64,000 nt of DNA from Eucommia ulmoides (lineage: Eukaryota; Streptophyta; Magnoliopsida; Garryales; Eucommiaceae). This document shows, one piece after another, positions 20,978 to 32,981 of the stretch. The stretch spans positions 5,239,616 through 5,303,615 of the forward strand of contig CM028333.1 of assembly GCA_016647705.1 (NCBI GenBank). Reading direction: 5' to 3'. Within the stretch, counting starts at the first letter, position 1. Every line of letters begins with the position of its first letter. A model generated the notes under the pieces. It did not search any database. It saw only the letters and a program-made list of their open reading frames with translations, and was not told the origin of the DNA. The position numbers and the translations under genes are program-made.

Positions 20978-23900
20978 AAGGCTCTCAAACTTCCCACCTT
21001 TTAGTAATCCTAAGGTATGGAAAATGGCTGACCTCACGAGCCTACGTACTGTCAGCTCAGATAAAATCAAGGAGGGGAAGGCTCTCAAACTTCCCACTTT
21101 TCAAAAAGTCTAAGGCGTGAAAATGGCCGAGCTCACGAGCTTACGTACTCTTAGCTCGGACAAAATCAAATGGGGGAAGGCTCTCAAACTTCCCACCCTT
21201 CAAAAAGTCTAAGGCATAGAAAATGGCCGAGCTCACGAGCCTACGTACTCTCAGCTCTGACAAAATCAAAGTGGAGAAGGCTCTCAAACTTCCTACCCTT
21301 CAAAAAAGCCTAAGGCATGGAAAATGATTGAGATCACGAGCCTACGTACTCTCAGCTTGGACAAAATCAAAGGGGAAAAGGCTCTCAAATTTCCCACTCT
21401 TCAAAAAGTCTAAGGCATAGAAAATGACCGAGCTCACGAGCCTACATAATCTCAGCTCGGACAAAATCAAAGTGGGGAAGGCTCTCAAACTTCCCACCCT
21501 TAAAAAAAGCATAAGGCATGGAAAATGGTTGAGCTCACGAGCCTACGTACTCTCATCTTGGACAAAATCAAAGGAGGGAAGGCTCTCAAACTTTCCACCT
21601 TTCAAAAAGTCTAAGGCGTGAAAATGGTCGAGCTCACGAGCCTACGTACTCTCAGCTCGGACAGAATAAAAGAGGGGAAGGCTATCAAACTTTCCACCCT
21701 TCAAAAAGTCTAAGGCATGGAAAATGACCGAGCTCACTAGCCTACGTACTCTAAGCTCGGACAAAATCAAAGGGGATAAGGCTCTCAAACTTCCCACCTT
21801 TTAAAAAGTCTAAGGCGTGAAAATGGCAGAGCTCACGAGCCTACGTACTGTCAGCTTGGACAAAATCAAAGGGGGGAAGGCTCTCAAACTTCCCATCCTT
21901 CAAAAAGTCTAAGACGTAAAAATGGCCGAGCTCACGAGCCTACGTACTCTCAGCTCGGACAGAATCAAAGGGGGGAAGACTCTCAAACTTTCCACCCTTC
22001 AAAAAGTGTATGGCATGGAAAATGGCCGACCTCACGAGTCTACGTACTCTCAGCTCAAATAAAATCAAAGGTGAGAAAGGCTCTCAAACTTTCCACCCTT
22101 CAAAAAGTCTAAGGCGTGAAAATGGCCTAGCTCATGAGCTTACGTACTCTCAGCTCGGACAGAATCAAAAGAGGGAAGGCTCTCAAACTTTTCACCCTTC
22201 AAAAAGTCTAAGGCATAGAAAATGGCTGAGCTCACGAGCCTACATACTCTCAGCTCAGACAAAATCAAAAGGGAGAAGGCTCTCAAACTTCCCACCTTTT
22301 AGTAATCCTAAAGTATGGAAAATGGCCGAGCTCACGAGCCTACGTACTCTCAGCTCGGACAGAATTAGAAGGGGGAAGGCTCTCAAACTTTCCACCCTTC
22401 AAAAAGTCCAAGGCATGGAAAATGGCTGAGCTCACGAGCCTACATACTCTTAGCTCACACAAAATCAAAGGGGGAAAGACTATCAAACTTCCCACCCTCC
22501 AAAAAGTCTAAGGCATGGAAAATGGCCAAGCTCACAAGCCTACATACTCTTAGCTCACACAATCAAAGGGGGAAGGCTCTCAAACTTCCCACCCTCCAAA
22601 AAGTCTAAGGCATGGAAAATGGCCGAACTCACGAGCCTACATACTCTTAGCTCACACAAAATCAAAGGGGTTAAGGCTCTAAAACTTTCCGTCCTTCAAA
22701 AAGTCTAAGGTGTAAAAATGGCCGAGCTCATGAGCCTAAGTACTCTCAGCTCGGACAGAATCAAAGGGGGAAAGGCTCTCAAACTTCCCACCCTTCAAAA
22801 AGTCTAAGGCGCGAAAATGGCCGAGCTCACGAGCCTACGTACTCTCAGCTTGGACAGAATCAAAAAGGAGAAGGCTCTCAAACTTTCCCCCCTTCAAAAA
22901 GTCTAAGGCATGAAAAATGGCCGAGCTCACAAGCCTACGTACTCTCAGCTCGGATAAAATCAAAGAGGGGAAGGCTCTCAAACTTTCCACCCTTCAAAAA
23001 GTCTAAGGTATGGAAAATGGCAGAGCTCATGAGCCTACGTACTCTCAGTTCGGACAAAATCAAAGTGGGGAAGGATCTCAAACTTCCCACCCTTCAAAAA
23101 AGCCTAAGACATGGAAAATGGTCGAGCTCACGAGACTACGTACTCTCAACTCGGATAAAATCAAAGGGGGGAAGGCTCTCAAACTTCTCACCCTCTAAAA
23201 AGTCTAAGACATGGAAAATAGCCAAACTCACGAGCCTACGTACTTTCAGCTCGGATAGAATCAAAGTGAGGAAGGCTCTCAAACTTTCCACCCTTCAAAA
23301 AAGCCTAAGGCATGGCAGATTGCCAAGCTCACGAGCCTATGTACTCTCAACTCAGACAAAATCGAAGTTGGGAAGGCTATCAAACTTCCCACCCTTCAAA
23401 AAGTCTAAGGCGTGAAAATAGTCGAGCTCACGAGCCTACGTACTCTCAGCTCGGACAGAATTGAAGGGTGGAAGGCTCTCAAACTTTCCACCCTTCAAAA
23501 AGTCTAAGGCATAGAAAGTGGCCGAGCTCACGAGCCTACGTACTCTCAGGTTGGAGAAAATCAAAGGGGGGAAAGGCTCTCAAATTTCTCATCCTTCAAA
23601 AAGTCTAAGGCGTGACAATGGCCGAGCTCACGAGACTACGTACTCTCAGCTCGGACAGAATTAAAAGAGGGAAGGCTCTCAAATTTTCCACCATTCAAAA
23701 AGTCTAAGGCATGGAAAATGGCTGAGCTCACAAGCCTGCGTACTCTCAGCTCGGACAAAATCAAAAGGGGGAAGGCTGTCAAACTTGTCACCCTTCAAAA
23801 AGTTTAAGGCATGGAAAATGACCGAGCTCACGAGCCTACGTACTCTCAGCTCAGACAAAATCAAAGGTGGGAAAGCTCTCAAACTTCCCACCCTTCAAAA

Positions 23901-24885
23901 AGTCTAAGGCGTGAAAATGGACGAGCTCACGAGCCTACGTACTCTCAGCTTGGACAGAATCAAAGGGGGGAAGGTTCTCAATCTGTCGACCCTTCAAAAA
24001 GTCTAAGGCATGGAAAATGGCCGAGCTCACGAGCCTACGTACTCTCATCTCGGACAAAATCAAAGGGGGGAAGGCTCTTAAACTTCCCACCCTTAAAAAA
24101 TTCTAAGGCGTAAAAATAGCCAAGCTCACGAGCCTACGTACTCTCAGCTCGGACAGAATTAAAGGGGAGAAGGCTCTCAAACTTTCCATCATTCAAAAAG
24201 TCTAAGGCATGGAAAATGGCCGAGCTCACGAGCCTACGTACTCTCAGCTCGGACAAAATCAAAGGAGAGAAGGCTCTCAAACTTCCCACCTTTCAAAAAG
24301 TCTAAGGCATGAAAATGGCCGAGCTCATGAGCCTACTGACTCTCATCTCGGACAAAATCAAATGGGGGAAGGCTCTCAAACTTCCCACCCTTCAAAAAGT
24401 CTAGGGCATAAAAAATGGCCGAGCTCATGAGCCTACGTACTCTCAGCTCGGACAGAATCAAAGGGAGGAAGGGTCTCAAACTTCCCACCCTTCAAAAAGT
24501 CTAAGGCATAGAAAATGGCTGAGCTCACAAGCCTACGTACTCTCAGCTCGGACAAAATCAAAGTGGGGAAGGCTCTCAAACTTCCCACCCTTCAAAAAAG
24601 CTTAAGGCATAGCAAATGGCCGAGCTCACGAGACTACATACTCTCAGCTCGGACAAAATCAAAGGGGAGAAGGCTCTCAAACTTTCCACCCTTCAAAAAG
24701 TCTGAGTCGTGAAAATTGTTGAGCTCACGAGCCTACGACTCTCAGCTCGGACAGAATCATAGGGGGGAAGGCTCTCATACTTTCCACCCTGCAAAAAGTC
24801 TAAGGCATGGAAAATGGCCGAGCTCATGAGCCTATGTACTCTCAGCTCGGACAAAATCGAAGGGGGGACGGCTTTCAAACTTCCC
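20978..24885. repeat. Tandem array A, about 39 units of about 100 bp
   Basis: Each unit carries GAGCTCACGAGCCTACGTAC, TCTCAGCTCGGACAAAATC, GGCTCTCAAACTTCCCACC and TTCAAAAAGTCTAAGGC. Adjacent units often alternate between two subtypes: AAGGCGTG with GACAGAAT and TTTCCACC, versus AAGGCATGG with GACAAAAT and TTCCCACC. That points to a dimer of about 200 bp as the amplified unit. The array lies inside the Tat element, between the antisense ORF region and the 3' LTR. Confidence 0.92.
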
Positions 24886-27237
24886 ACCCGTGAAAATTTC
24901 TAAGGCATTGGAAATGGCCAACCTCACGACCTGACACTCTCAGCTTGGCCACTTTCAAATGGGGGGAGGTTGTCGAACTTTCCACCTTGAAAAATTCTAG
25001 GCTTTGAAAATTGTCGACCTCATGACCTGACGGACATTTAGCTCGGTCACTTTCAAAAGGAGGGAGGCTCTCAAACTTTCTACCTTGAAAAATTCTAAGC
25101 ATTGGAAATTGCCGACCTTAGGACCTGACAAACTCTCAGCTTGGTCACTTTCAAAAGGGGGGAGGCTCTTAAACTTTCCACTCTTGAAAAATTCTAAGGC
25201 ATTGAAAATGGCCGACTTCACGACCTAACGGACTCTCCGCTTAGCCAATTTCAAAAGGGGAGAGGCTCTCAAACTTTCCACCCTTGAAAAATTCTAAGGC
25301 ATTGGAAATGGCCGACCTCACGACCTGACAGACTTTCAGCTCGACCACTTTCAAAAAGGGGGAGGTTATCAAACTTTCTACCCTTGAAAAATTCTAAGGC
25401 ATTGGAAATGGTCGACCACACGACTTAACGGACTCTCAGCTCGGCCACTTTCAAAAGGGGGGAGGCTCTCAAACTTTTCACCCTTAAAAAATTCTAAGGC
25501 ATTGGAAATGACCGACCTCACGAGCTGACGCACTCTCAGCTCGGCCACTTTCAAAAGGGGGGAGGCTTCCAACTTTCCACCCTTGAAAAATTCTAAAGCA
25601 TTGGAAATGACCAACCTCACGACCTGACAGACTCTCAGCTCGACCACTTTCAAAATGAGAGAGGCTCTCAAACTTTCCACCCTTGTAAAATTCTAAGGCA
25701 TTGAAAATGGCCGACCTCACGACCTAACGTACTCTCAACTCGGCCACTTTCAAAATGGGGGAGGCTCTCAAACTTTCCACCCTTGAAAAATTCTAGGCAT
25801 TGGAAATAGCCGACCTCACGGCTTGACGGACTCTCAGCTCGGTCACTTTCAAAAGGGGAAAGGCTCTCAAACTTTCCACCATTGAAAAATTCTAAGGCAT
25901 TAGAAATGACCGACTTCACGACCTGACGAATTCTCATCTCGGCCACTTTCAAAAAGGGGGAGACTCTCAAACTTTCCACCCTTAAAAAATTCTAAGGTAT
26001 TGGAAATGGCCGACCTCACAACCTGAGGGACTCTCAACTCGGTTACTTTCAAAAGGGGGAGGCTTCCAACTTTCCACCCTTGAAAAATTCTAAAGCATTG
26101 GAAATGGCCGACCTCACGACCTGACAGAATCTCAGCTCGACCACTTTCAAAATGGGGGAGGCTCTCAAACTTTCTACCCTTGTAAAATTCTAAGGCATTG
26201 GAAATGGCCGACCTAACGTACTCTCAACTCGACCACTTTCAAAAGGGGGGAGGCTCTCAAACTTTCCACCCTTGAAAAATTCTAGGCATTGGAAATGGCC
26301 GGCCTCACGGCCTGACGGACTCTCAGCTCGGTCACTTTCAAAAGGGGGAAGGCTCTCAAACTTTCCACCCTTGAAAAATTCTTAGGCATTGGAAATTACC
26401 GACCTCACAACCTAACGGACTCTTATCTCGGCCACTTTTAAAAAGGGGGAGGCTCTCAAAATTTCCACCTTGAAAAATTCTAAGGTATTGGAAATGGCCG
26501 ACCTCACAACCTGAGGGACTCTAAACTCGGTCACTTTCAAAAGGGGGGAGGCTCTCAAACTTTTCGCCCTTGAAAAATTCTAAGGTATTGGAAATAGACG
26601 ACCTCACGACCTGACGGACTCTCAGCTCGGCCACTATCAAAAGAGGGAAGGCTCTAAAAATTTCCTCCCTTGAAAAATTCTAAGGCATTAGAAATAGCCA
26701 ACCTCACGACCTGATGGACTCTCTGCTAGGCAACTTTCAAAATGGGAGAGGCTCTCAAACTTTTCACCCTTGAAAAATTCTAAGGCATTGGAAATGGCCG
26801 ACCTCACGACCTGACATACTCTCAGCTCGACCACTTTCAAAAGGAAAAATGCTCTCAAACTTTCCACCCTTGAAAAATTCTAAGGCATTGGAAATGGCCG
26901 ACCTCACGACCTGACGGACTCTCAACTGGGCCACTTTCAAAAAGGGGGAGGCTCTCAAACTTTCCACCCTTGAAAAATTCTAAGGCATTGGAAATGGCCA
27001 ACCTCATGACCTGACGGACTCTCAGCTCAGCCACTTTCAAAATAGGGGAGGCTCTCAAACTTTCCACCCTTGAAAAATTCTAAGGTATTGGAAATAACCG
27101 ACCTTACGACTTGACGGACTCTCAGCTCGGCCACTTTCAAAATGGAGGAGGCTCTCAAACTTTCCACCCTGGAAAAATTTTAAGGCATTGAAACTGGCCA
27201 ACCTCACGACCTGACGTATTTTCAGCTCGGCCAACAT
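24886..27237. repeat. Tandem array B, about 23 units of about 100 bp, related to A
   Basis: The unit keeps the A layout and length but differs throughout: GCATTGGAAATGGCCGACCT, CACGACCTGACGGACTCTC, GCTCGGCCACTTTCAAAAG, GGCTCTCAAACTTTCCACCC and TTGAAAAATTCTAAGG. The switch from A to B falls within about one unit near 24886. No clear dimer alternation is visible in B. Confidence 0.92.
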
Positions 27238-27480
27238 TCAAAACATGAAAGACTCCAAATTCTCACTGATCACCGCCACTTCAATCGGACTGTCGACCTG
27301 CCGAACAGACAAAATGTCTTATCATCAGCCTGGACTCTGCTTTTTGCCCTCTTTCTTACCGCCATTCTTCCCCCCCAAGGGTCAATGGTGTGCCGCTTTT
27401 GCATTTTGTGATCGTCTTTCACTACTACTACCCGTTTGCTCTTTCAAAATCTCGAGCCCGTCACGTTTCTCTCACGCCCT

Positions 27481-27498
27481 CGGGACTTGGGGGGCAAC
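27481..27498 (+). promoter_or_regulatory. Polypurine tract of the Tat element
   Basis: GGGACTTGGGGGGCAAC immediately precedes the 3' LTR start at 27499. G-rich tracts at this place prime plus-strand synthesis. Confidence 0.7.
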
Positions 27499-28177
27499 TG
27501 ATATAGGGGAATCTCGTCAGGTACACCACGTGGTCAATATTCGCCCAAGTATAGAAGAACGGCCGAACTGAGAGCTGAAGTCCCCTCAGTGTTGAGCTGG
27601 GACGCCCCTCCAGCCGAGCTGAGGGCCGTCTCAGTGAAAAAATTCAGACCAGCAAACTGCGATTCAACCTACCAAACTGACGAGCTGAGGCACCCTCTAC
27701 TCGCCACCTCCACACTCGAGAGTTCACCAGGCCGTCGTAAGATTCTGGCCCATGGGCCTCTGCATATGGGCTCGAAAACCAGCCCAGACGTTTAGATGGT
27801 TAACCTACCCGCTCATTGGCTGCCTAGCGGGTTAGGTTAATTAACCCGAGCTCGTCTTCCTAATTTCGTGGCACTAATCAAGCACTGGCGCCTATAAATA
27901 CACCAGGGCACCCACTGCCCAGAGGTACGTGACCACTACTGAACTCACTATACTTTCAGCCCTTCTCCCCCGGATACTTACTCTCACGCCGGAAGGACTT
28001 TACCGGGCACAACCCCTATGGGTCTTTGTGTAGGTGCTCGGAGTAGAAGAGTGGAGCTCAGCTCGGAGATTGCCATCACCCGTGAATCCAACCAATTGCA
28101 ACACTGTCAGCCGTCTTGTGTCCCCGATATCCTCCCGGACCATACCGTTGACCCGTCACCACTATTTGACATCAACA
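27499..28177 (+). repeat. 3' LTR of the Tat element (679 bp)
   Basis: Starts TGATATAGGGG, ends CATCAACA and is followed by the target duplication GAAAA (28178-28182). It matches the 5' LTR end to end. Confidence 0.92.
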
Positions 28178-28182
28178 GAAAA

Positions 28183-29976
28183 TAATTGAATAGAATTATC
28201 AATAGAATCACTATTGCATTCATTTGTTTGGTTGGTATGGAATGAGGGAAATAATGGAATAGTAAAATATAGTAAAATTTTCATTATGCCTTTATAAAAT
28301 TATTATTCCATTCTCTTATTTGATTGGTATGAAATGAGTGAAGGAATGAAATATAAAAATATTTTTTTTCCCTAAAAAAAAGGGAGTTAATACAAAATAT
28401 GAGATTTTTTTTTTAAAAAAAATTATGTTTCAATTTTTTTGATTAAGTTTCTAATATCCCATTTGGTTACTGTTTTTGTTTCCTAATTCTTGTTCCTACT
28501 CCCAAAATTTTGGGATTAATGTACATAAATGCGTTTGGTAAACATATTTTATTTTCAAAAATTTGGGAGCAATTTAGGACTATTTCATGAATTCCTTAAG
28601 AATTTCATAAACAAAAAAATATTGATTCTTATTCATTCCCACTAAATTATTCTCACTACCACTTGTCGGCCATCATCACCCGGTCGGCCACCATACATTT
28701 AAAGAAGAAAAAAAAAGGCAAATTAATAGAAACAATTTCAGGACAATGGTCGTTACCAAACATGTTTTTATTTCTTAAATACTCCAGATCGGAAACGTAA
28801 TTTTAATCCCAGGTAGAAACAGAAAAATAGAAACATTGACCGTTTTCAATTTCATTCCAGGGACTAACAACTATTAGATTATTTAATGCAAAATTGACAT
28901 GTGACCAATTTAAGAAGGGACGCATGTCAATTTTTGTTAAATAGTTAAACAGATAACAGAACGATTTCACAATATCAAGAATTATAGAATTAAATTTATT
29001 TTGTTCTCAAAATTGTAGAACAAATTTCGGGAACAAAACAAAATTATTTCTAAAATTTATATTTCTATTTCAAGTTTTTTGAGAGAGAAAAAAGAATTTT
29101 AGAAGGGAAAAACAAAAAAGAAAAAGGGGCCCAAGTATCTGTCGTTTTTATTATTTTTTTAATAAAAATAATGTGAAAATGCCAAAAAATTGATATTAAA
29201 TTAAATTTTTTTAACTAATCAATTTATTGGTAATAATGTAAGCCGAAGCCAATTTTGTGGAATACTGACACTAAATCAAACGAATCATGCGATGGGCTAC
29301 TAAGGTTGGATCGAGCTCGATCATGCGATGGGCTTGGTTGTAATTTAATTTTTATTCCATTGGGCTGGATTTAATTCCAGCCCATCTAATATGGAATCCC
29401 CTTTCCTTATTTTTTATTCCAATAAAATCACAAACGTTGCGTTTGGTACGTTGGAATGTAATGACAATAAGATTAGAATTAGTATATTAATAAAATGGAA
29501 TGGTTATTACCATTTGTATGTTTGGTGACGAAAAAGATTACATGCGGTATTGGAATGACATCAAAGGATAAAATAGTAATTTAATTGAAATTTCAAACGG
29601 TATAATAGTTAATTTAATTAAATTTCATTCCAATTCAAATATTTGCTTAATATTTGGTCTCGTTTTTTGGCTGATTATTGATTAAAATTTAATCCCATGT
29701 AATTGGGTTTAATCAATACCAAGATAATATCTTGGTATTAGTTAATTCAATACCTTGTGAGATTAGAGATTCTTTGATAATGAGAATATGATTAAATCTC
29801 ATGTATCAAACATAGAAATAGAATGATCATTCTCATGATCATTCCAATCCCATCTCGAATCTCACGTACCAAACGCCACCAAAAGTGATTCCATTGGAAA
29901 ATCAAACATTGGAACGGGAATCGAGGGCGGAATGATGATTTCATTCCCCCCCGATTCCGTCCAACCAAACATACCC
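28183..29976. mobile_element. Right part of the MITE-like repeat entered by the gypsy element
   Basis: Resumes with TAATTGAATAGAATTATC and TGTTTGGTTGGTATGGAAT, also found at 30090-30200, and ends with CCGTCCAACCAAACATACCC at about 29976. Those terminal words are inverted relative to GGCTCATTTGGTTGG at 7942. Other small elements are nested in it, around 28445-29080 and at 29434-29876. Confidence 0.5.
29434..29876. mobile_element. MITE, about 440 bp, TIR GCGTTTGGTACG
   Basis: GCGTTTGGTACGTTGGAATG on the left is mirrored by CGTACCAAACGC on the right, near 29866-29877. The interior is AT-rich and non-coding. Boundaries are good to a few bases; the target duplication was not resolved. Confidence 0.6.
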
Positions 29977-29980
29977 TAAG

Positions 29981-31072
29981 AGCTCGTTTGGTTGGACGGA
30001 ATGGAATGAGGGTGGAATAGAATGGAATAAGTAATGGAATGAAAGAAGGAATGAAAATGAATTGTCAATAAAATCGTTATTCCATTATCTTATTTAGTTG
30101 GTATGGAATGAGGGAAGGAATAGAATAGTGAAATATAGTAAAATTCTCATTATGCCCTTATGAAATTATTATTCTATTATCTTGTTTGGTTGGTATGAAA
30201 TGAGTGAAGGAATGGAATGAAATATAATAAAATTCTCATTATGCCCTTATTACAAAATTTTATTATATTTCACTATTCCATTCAATTTTAAATTTATGTT
30301 CTCTAATTTCTGTTTCTATTCTCAATTTTCAGTTTTTATTCTCTAATTTTTGTTTATGTTCGCAATTTTCAGTTTCTGTTCTCTAATTTTCTGTTTTTGT
30401 TCTCAATTTACAGTTTATGTTCTCAATTTTTTGTTTATGCTCTCAATTTTCTATTTCTGTTCTTAATTTTCAGTTTTTGTTCTCAATTTTCAGTTTCCGT
30501 TCTCAATTTTCTGTTCTCTAAATTTCTGTTTTTGTTCTCAATTTTTAGTTTATATTCTCATTTTCTGTTATCAATTTTCTGTTTTTGTTCTTAATTTTTT
30601 TTTTGTTCTCAATTTTCAGTTTATGTTCTCAATTTTCTATTTTTGTTCTTAATTTTCATTTTTTGTTCTCAATTTTCAGTTTTCATTTTCAATTTTATGT
30701 TCTCTAATTTTATGTTTATGTTCTCAATTTTTTGTTTATGTTCTCAATTTTCTATTTCTTTTCTCAATTTTTTTGTTCTCTAATTCCTGTTTATGTTTTC
30801 TAATTTTTGTTTCTATTCTTAATTTTTAATTTTTGTTCTCAATTTTTAAGGGCCTAAATATAAGAGTTATTATGTAATTTCGGATGTTGATTCCATTGGG
30901 TTGGAATCCTATTCTACCTCATCTCAAATGGAATCTCATTCCACCCTATTTCATCCCAATGGAATCATAAAAGTGATTCCATTGGAGAACCAAACAACGG
31001 AATAGGAATTGAGGGAGGAATGCGATTCCATTCCGCTCCCGATTCCATCTAACCAAATATGCCGTCAGGGTA
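29981..31072. mobile_element. Second copy of the TTTGGTTGG repeat family, about 1.1 kb
   Basis: Starts GCTCGTTTGGTTGGACGGAA and ends with CCATCTAACCAAATATGCCG, an imperfect inverted match. It contains GGAATGAGGG-type subterminal blocks and a long internal minisatellite. It has no coding capacity. Confidence 0.55.
30296..30845. repeat. Minisatellite of TTCTCAATTTT(C)AGTTTNTG units
   Basis: About 25 or more degenerate units of roughly 20 bp, each with GTTCTCAATTTT, CTGTTTTTG or CAGTTTATG variants, on a strongly T-rich strand. ORFs through it are a by-product. Confidence 0.85.
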
Positions 31073-31415
31073 ATAATGTCTTTGTTTTTAGAACATGATG
31101 GTTAAATTGGTCAACAAAATTTCAAAGGGTAAAAACGGAAGCTAATGTGAAGATGGGTCTTAGTGTGCCCTGACAAAATAGTACAAGGGGCCTTTCAATA
31201 CATTTTTAAAGTTAAGGAGATTTTCGTGATTCTATTAAAGAATTGAGTGGGTGTTTATGGTATTATTCCATCAATTAAAACTTACTTTTGTTGTATCAAT
31301 TTTTTTTGGTCACATTTGATTTTTCGTAAACTTTAGGTAATGTTTGAATGGGTTTTATCTTACAATGTTGTACTTATTTAGAGTGATGTTAAAAGGAATT
31401 TAAAAAAAAAAAAAA
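31073..31415. other. Intergenic, no gene seen
   Basis: Transposon-like AT-rich DNA; no boundaries or ORFs supported. Confidence 0.4.
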
Positions 31416-31589
31416 TTGACTCTTAAGGATGACAATTGAACCCGAATCAATGAGTAATCAAACCAAACCGAATCGAATGGTTTGGTTTTAGACATACGTA
31501 CAGTTGATCCTTTGATTTTATAATTCATATATTTTATGAAAATATAGAAAAAATGAATTTTAATATTAAAAAATAAAATAAAAATAAAA

Positions 31590-32470
31590 ATAAAAAATTA
31601 TTAGTGTCAATCTTTAAAATTATTAATGTCATCACTTATATTTAATTTCGGAAAAAAAAAAAAAAAAAAAAAAAAAAACCAACCTTCTAAAGGGACTTTT
31701 CAAAAGTTTTTAGCTATATATATATTTTTTAATTAATGTAAAAATGTATGATTAATTCCCTGCTTCACATTTTAAATTACTTCAAAAAATAATTATGATT
31801 CAAATAATAATTTCACCCAAAAAGAAAATAAATACGATATAAATTAATTAAATTAAAAAAAATCTTGCAAACGTTGATAAAATTAATCTTAATTTATGGT
31901 TATTTGTTTATTATTTTATAGTATATTACTAAAAATTAATATATAGAAATATTATTTTACTTTTTATTATTATTATTATTATTATTATTTATGTAATTTT
32001 TAATAGTATCTTTATTTTCAAAATTTATAAAAGTCATTATTTACTAAAATTTATGCATTTGCTCCCAGATATTGCAACCAAAGTAATCAAATAATACTGA
32101 TATGTTTAATACTTCAATATTATGAATTTAATAATATAATAGGTATTTTTTATATTATTTAATAGTTTCTATTATTTGGTTAAAAATTATTGGAATACTC
32201 TTTTGAGTAAATGAAATTTAATAAATTTTATATGTAATTAATAGATTGAGAGAGTTAAATGATTGGACAGAGAGAAGGCGAGGAAGAGATAAATCACATT
32301 TAATTAATTATAATAAAAACAACCATGAACTATTAGGATAAGTTTCACTGATACCCCTTGTCATTTGGATAATTTACCCAAATGATTTTTATTATTTTTT
32401 TTTTGAATTGTTTGGTGAAGTTTTCATATGAGAATTTAGTTAGTAATATTTTCAGTCAAATTAAAAAAGA
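31590..32470 (+). repeat. Left arm of a large imperfect inverted repeat
   Basis: Blocks such as GTCAATCTTT (about 31609), TATGTAATTAATAGATTGAG (about 32230), CTTGTCATTTGGATAATTTA (about 32358) and TTTGGTGAAGTTTTCATATG (about 32410) recur in reverse complement and reverse order in 35040-35985. Confidence 0.65.
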
Positions 32471-32499
32471 GCTTTTATATTTTTTAATTATTATTTTTT

Positions 32500-32921
32500 T
32501 ACTCTTTATTGTGTTTATATTTTTTTTATCTCGTTTTGTATATAAAATTATTTGAATAAGAAGAAGAAAAAAAATTATTACTTCTATCAACCCTTATATG
32601 AGAAACAAATAATGTAAAAAGAAAAAGATATATATATTTTTTTAAATAAAAAGTCTAGCAAGTATGAAATTATTTGCTTAAAAAAAAAACATTACTTTTA
32701 TCAAAACTTATATGAGAAATAAAAAATATAAAAAATAAAAAAGATTTTTTTTTTTTTTTTATATAAAAAGTCTAGCAAGTAAAACGTTTATAGTTTTTGT
32801 TTATTTATTTATCATTTAAAACTTATTGTGTTTGTACTTTTTATCTCGTTTTGTATATGAAATTATTTACATAAAAAGAAAAACAAAATCATTACTTCTA
32901 TCAACTCTTATATGAGAAACA

Positions 32922-32981
<60 letters not shown>

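Larger units (their letters stand above)
7970..28177 (+). mobile_element. Ty3/gypsy LTR retrotransposon, Tat lineage, about 20.2 kb, broken
   Basis: A nearly full-length element with two LTRs, primer binding site, gag-pol, a polypurine tract and 5-bp target duplications GAAAA (7965-7969 or 7994-7998, and 28178-28182). Tat lineage is inferred from the PBS wording (TTGGCGCCGTCTGTGGGA), a second RNase H domain between RNase H and integrase, great length, extra DNA between pol and the 3' LTR including an antisense ORF region, and tandem repeats beside the 3' LTR. All are known features of Tat/Ogre-type elements. The coding part is a fossil with many breaks (on the order of a dozen or more). By eye the LTRs differ at roughly one base in eight to ten, mostly transitions, suggesting an age of several million years. 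Two solo LTRs of another family were inserted into it afterwards. Confidence 0.9.

Noticed and set aside
21424-27237. Many 60-140-codon ORFs on both strands
   Set aside because: All lie in arrays A and B. The unit of about 100 bp rotates the reading frame each copy, so the peptides are by-products of the repeats.
20978-27237. Regularly spaced repeats as a CRISPR array
   Set aside because: The units are contiguous, about 100 bp, with no unique spacers, in plant nuclear DNA inside a retrotransposon.
30397-30594. 65-codon Phe/Ser-rich ORF
   Set aside because: It is the translation of the TTCTCAATTTT minisatellite.
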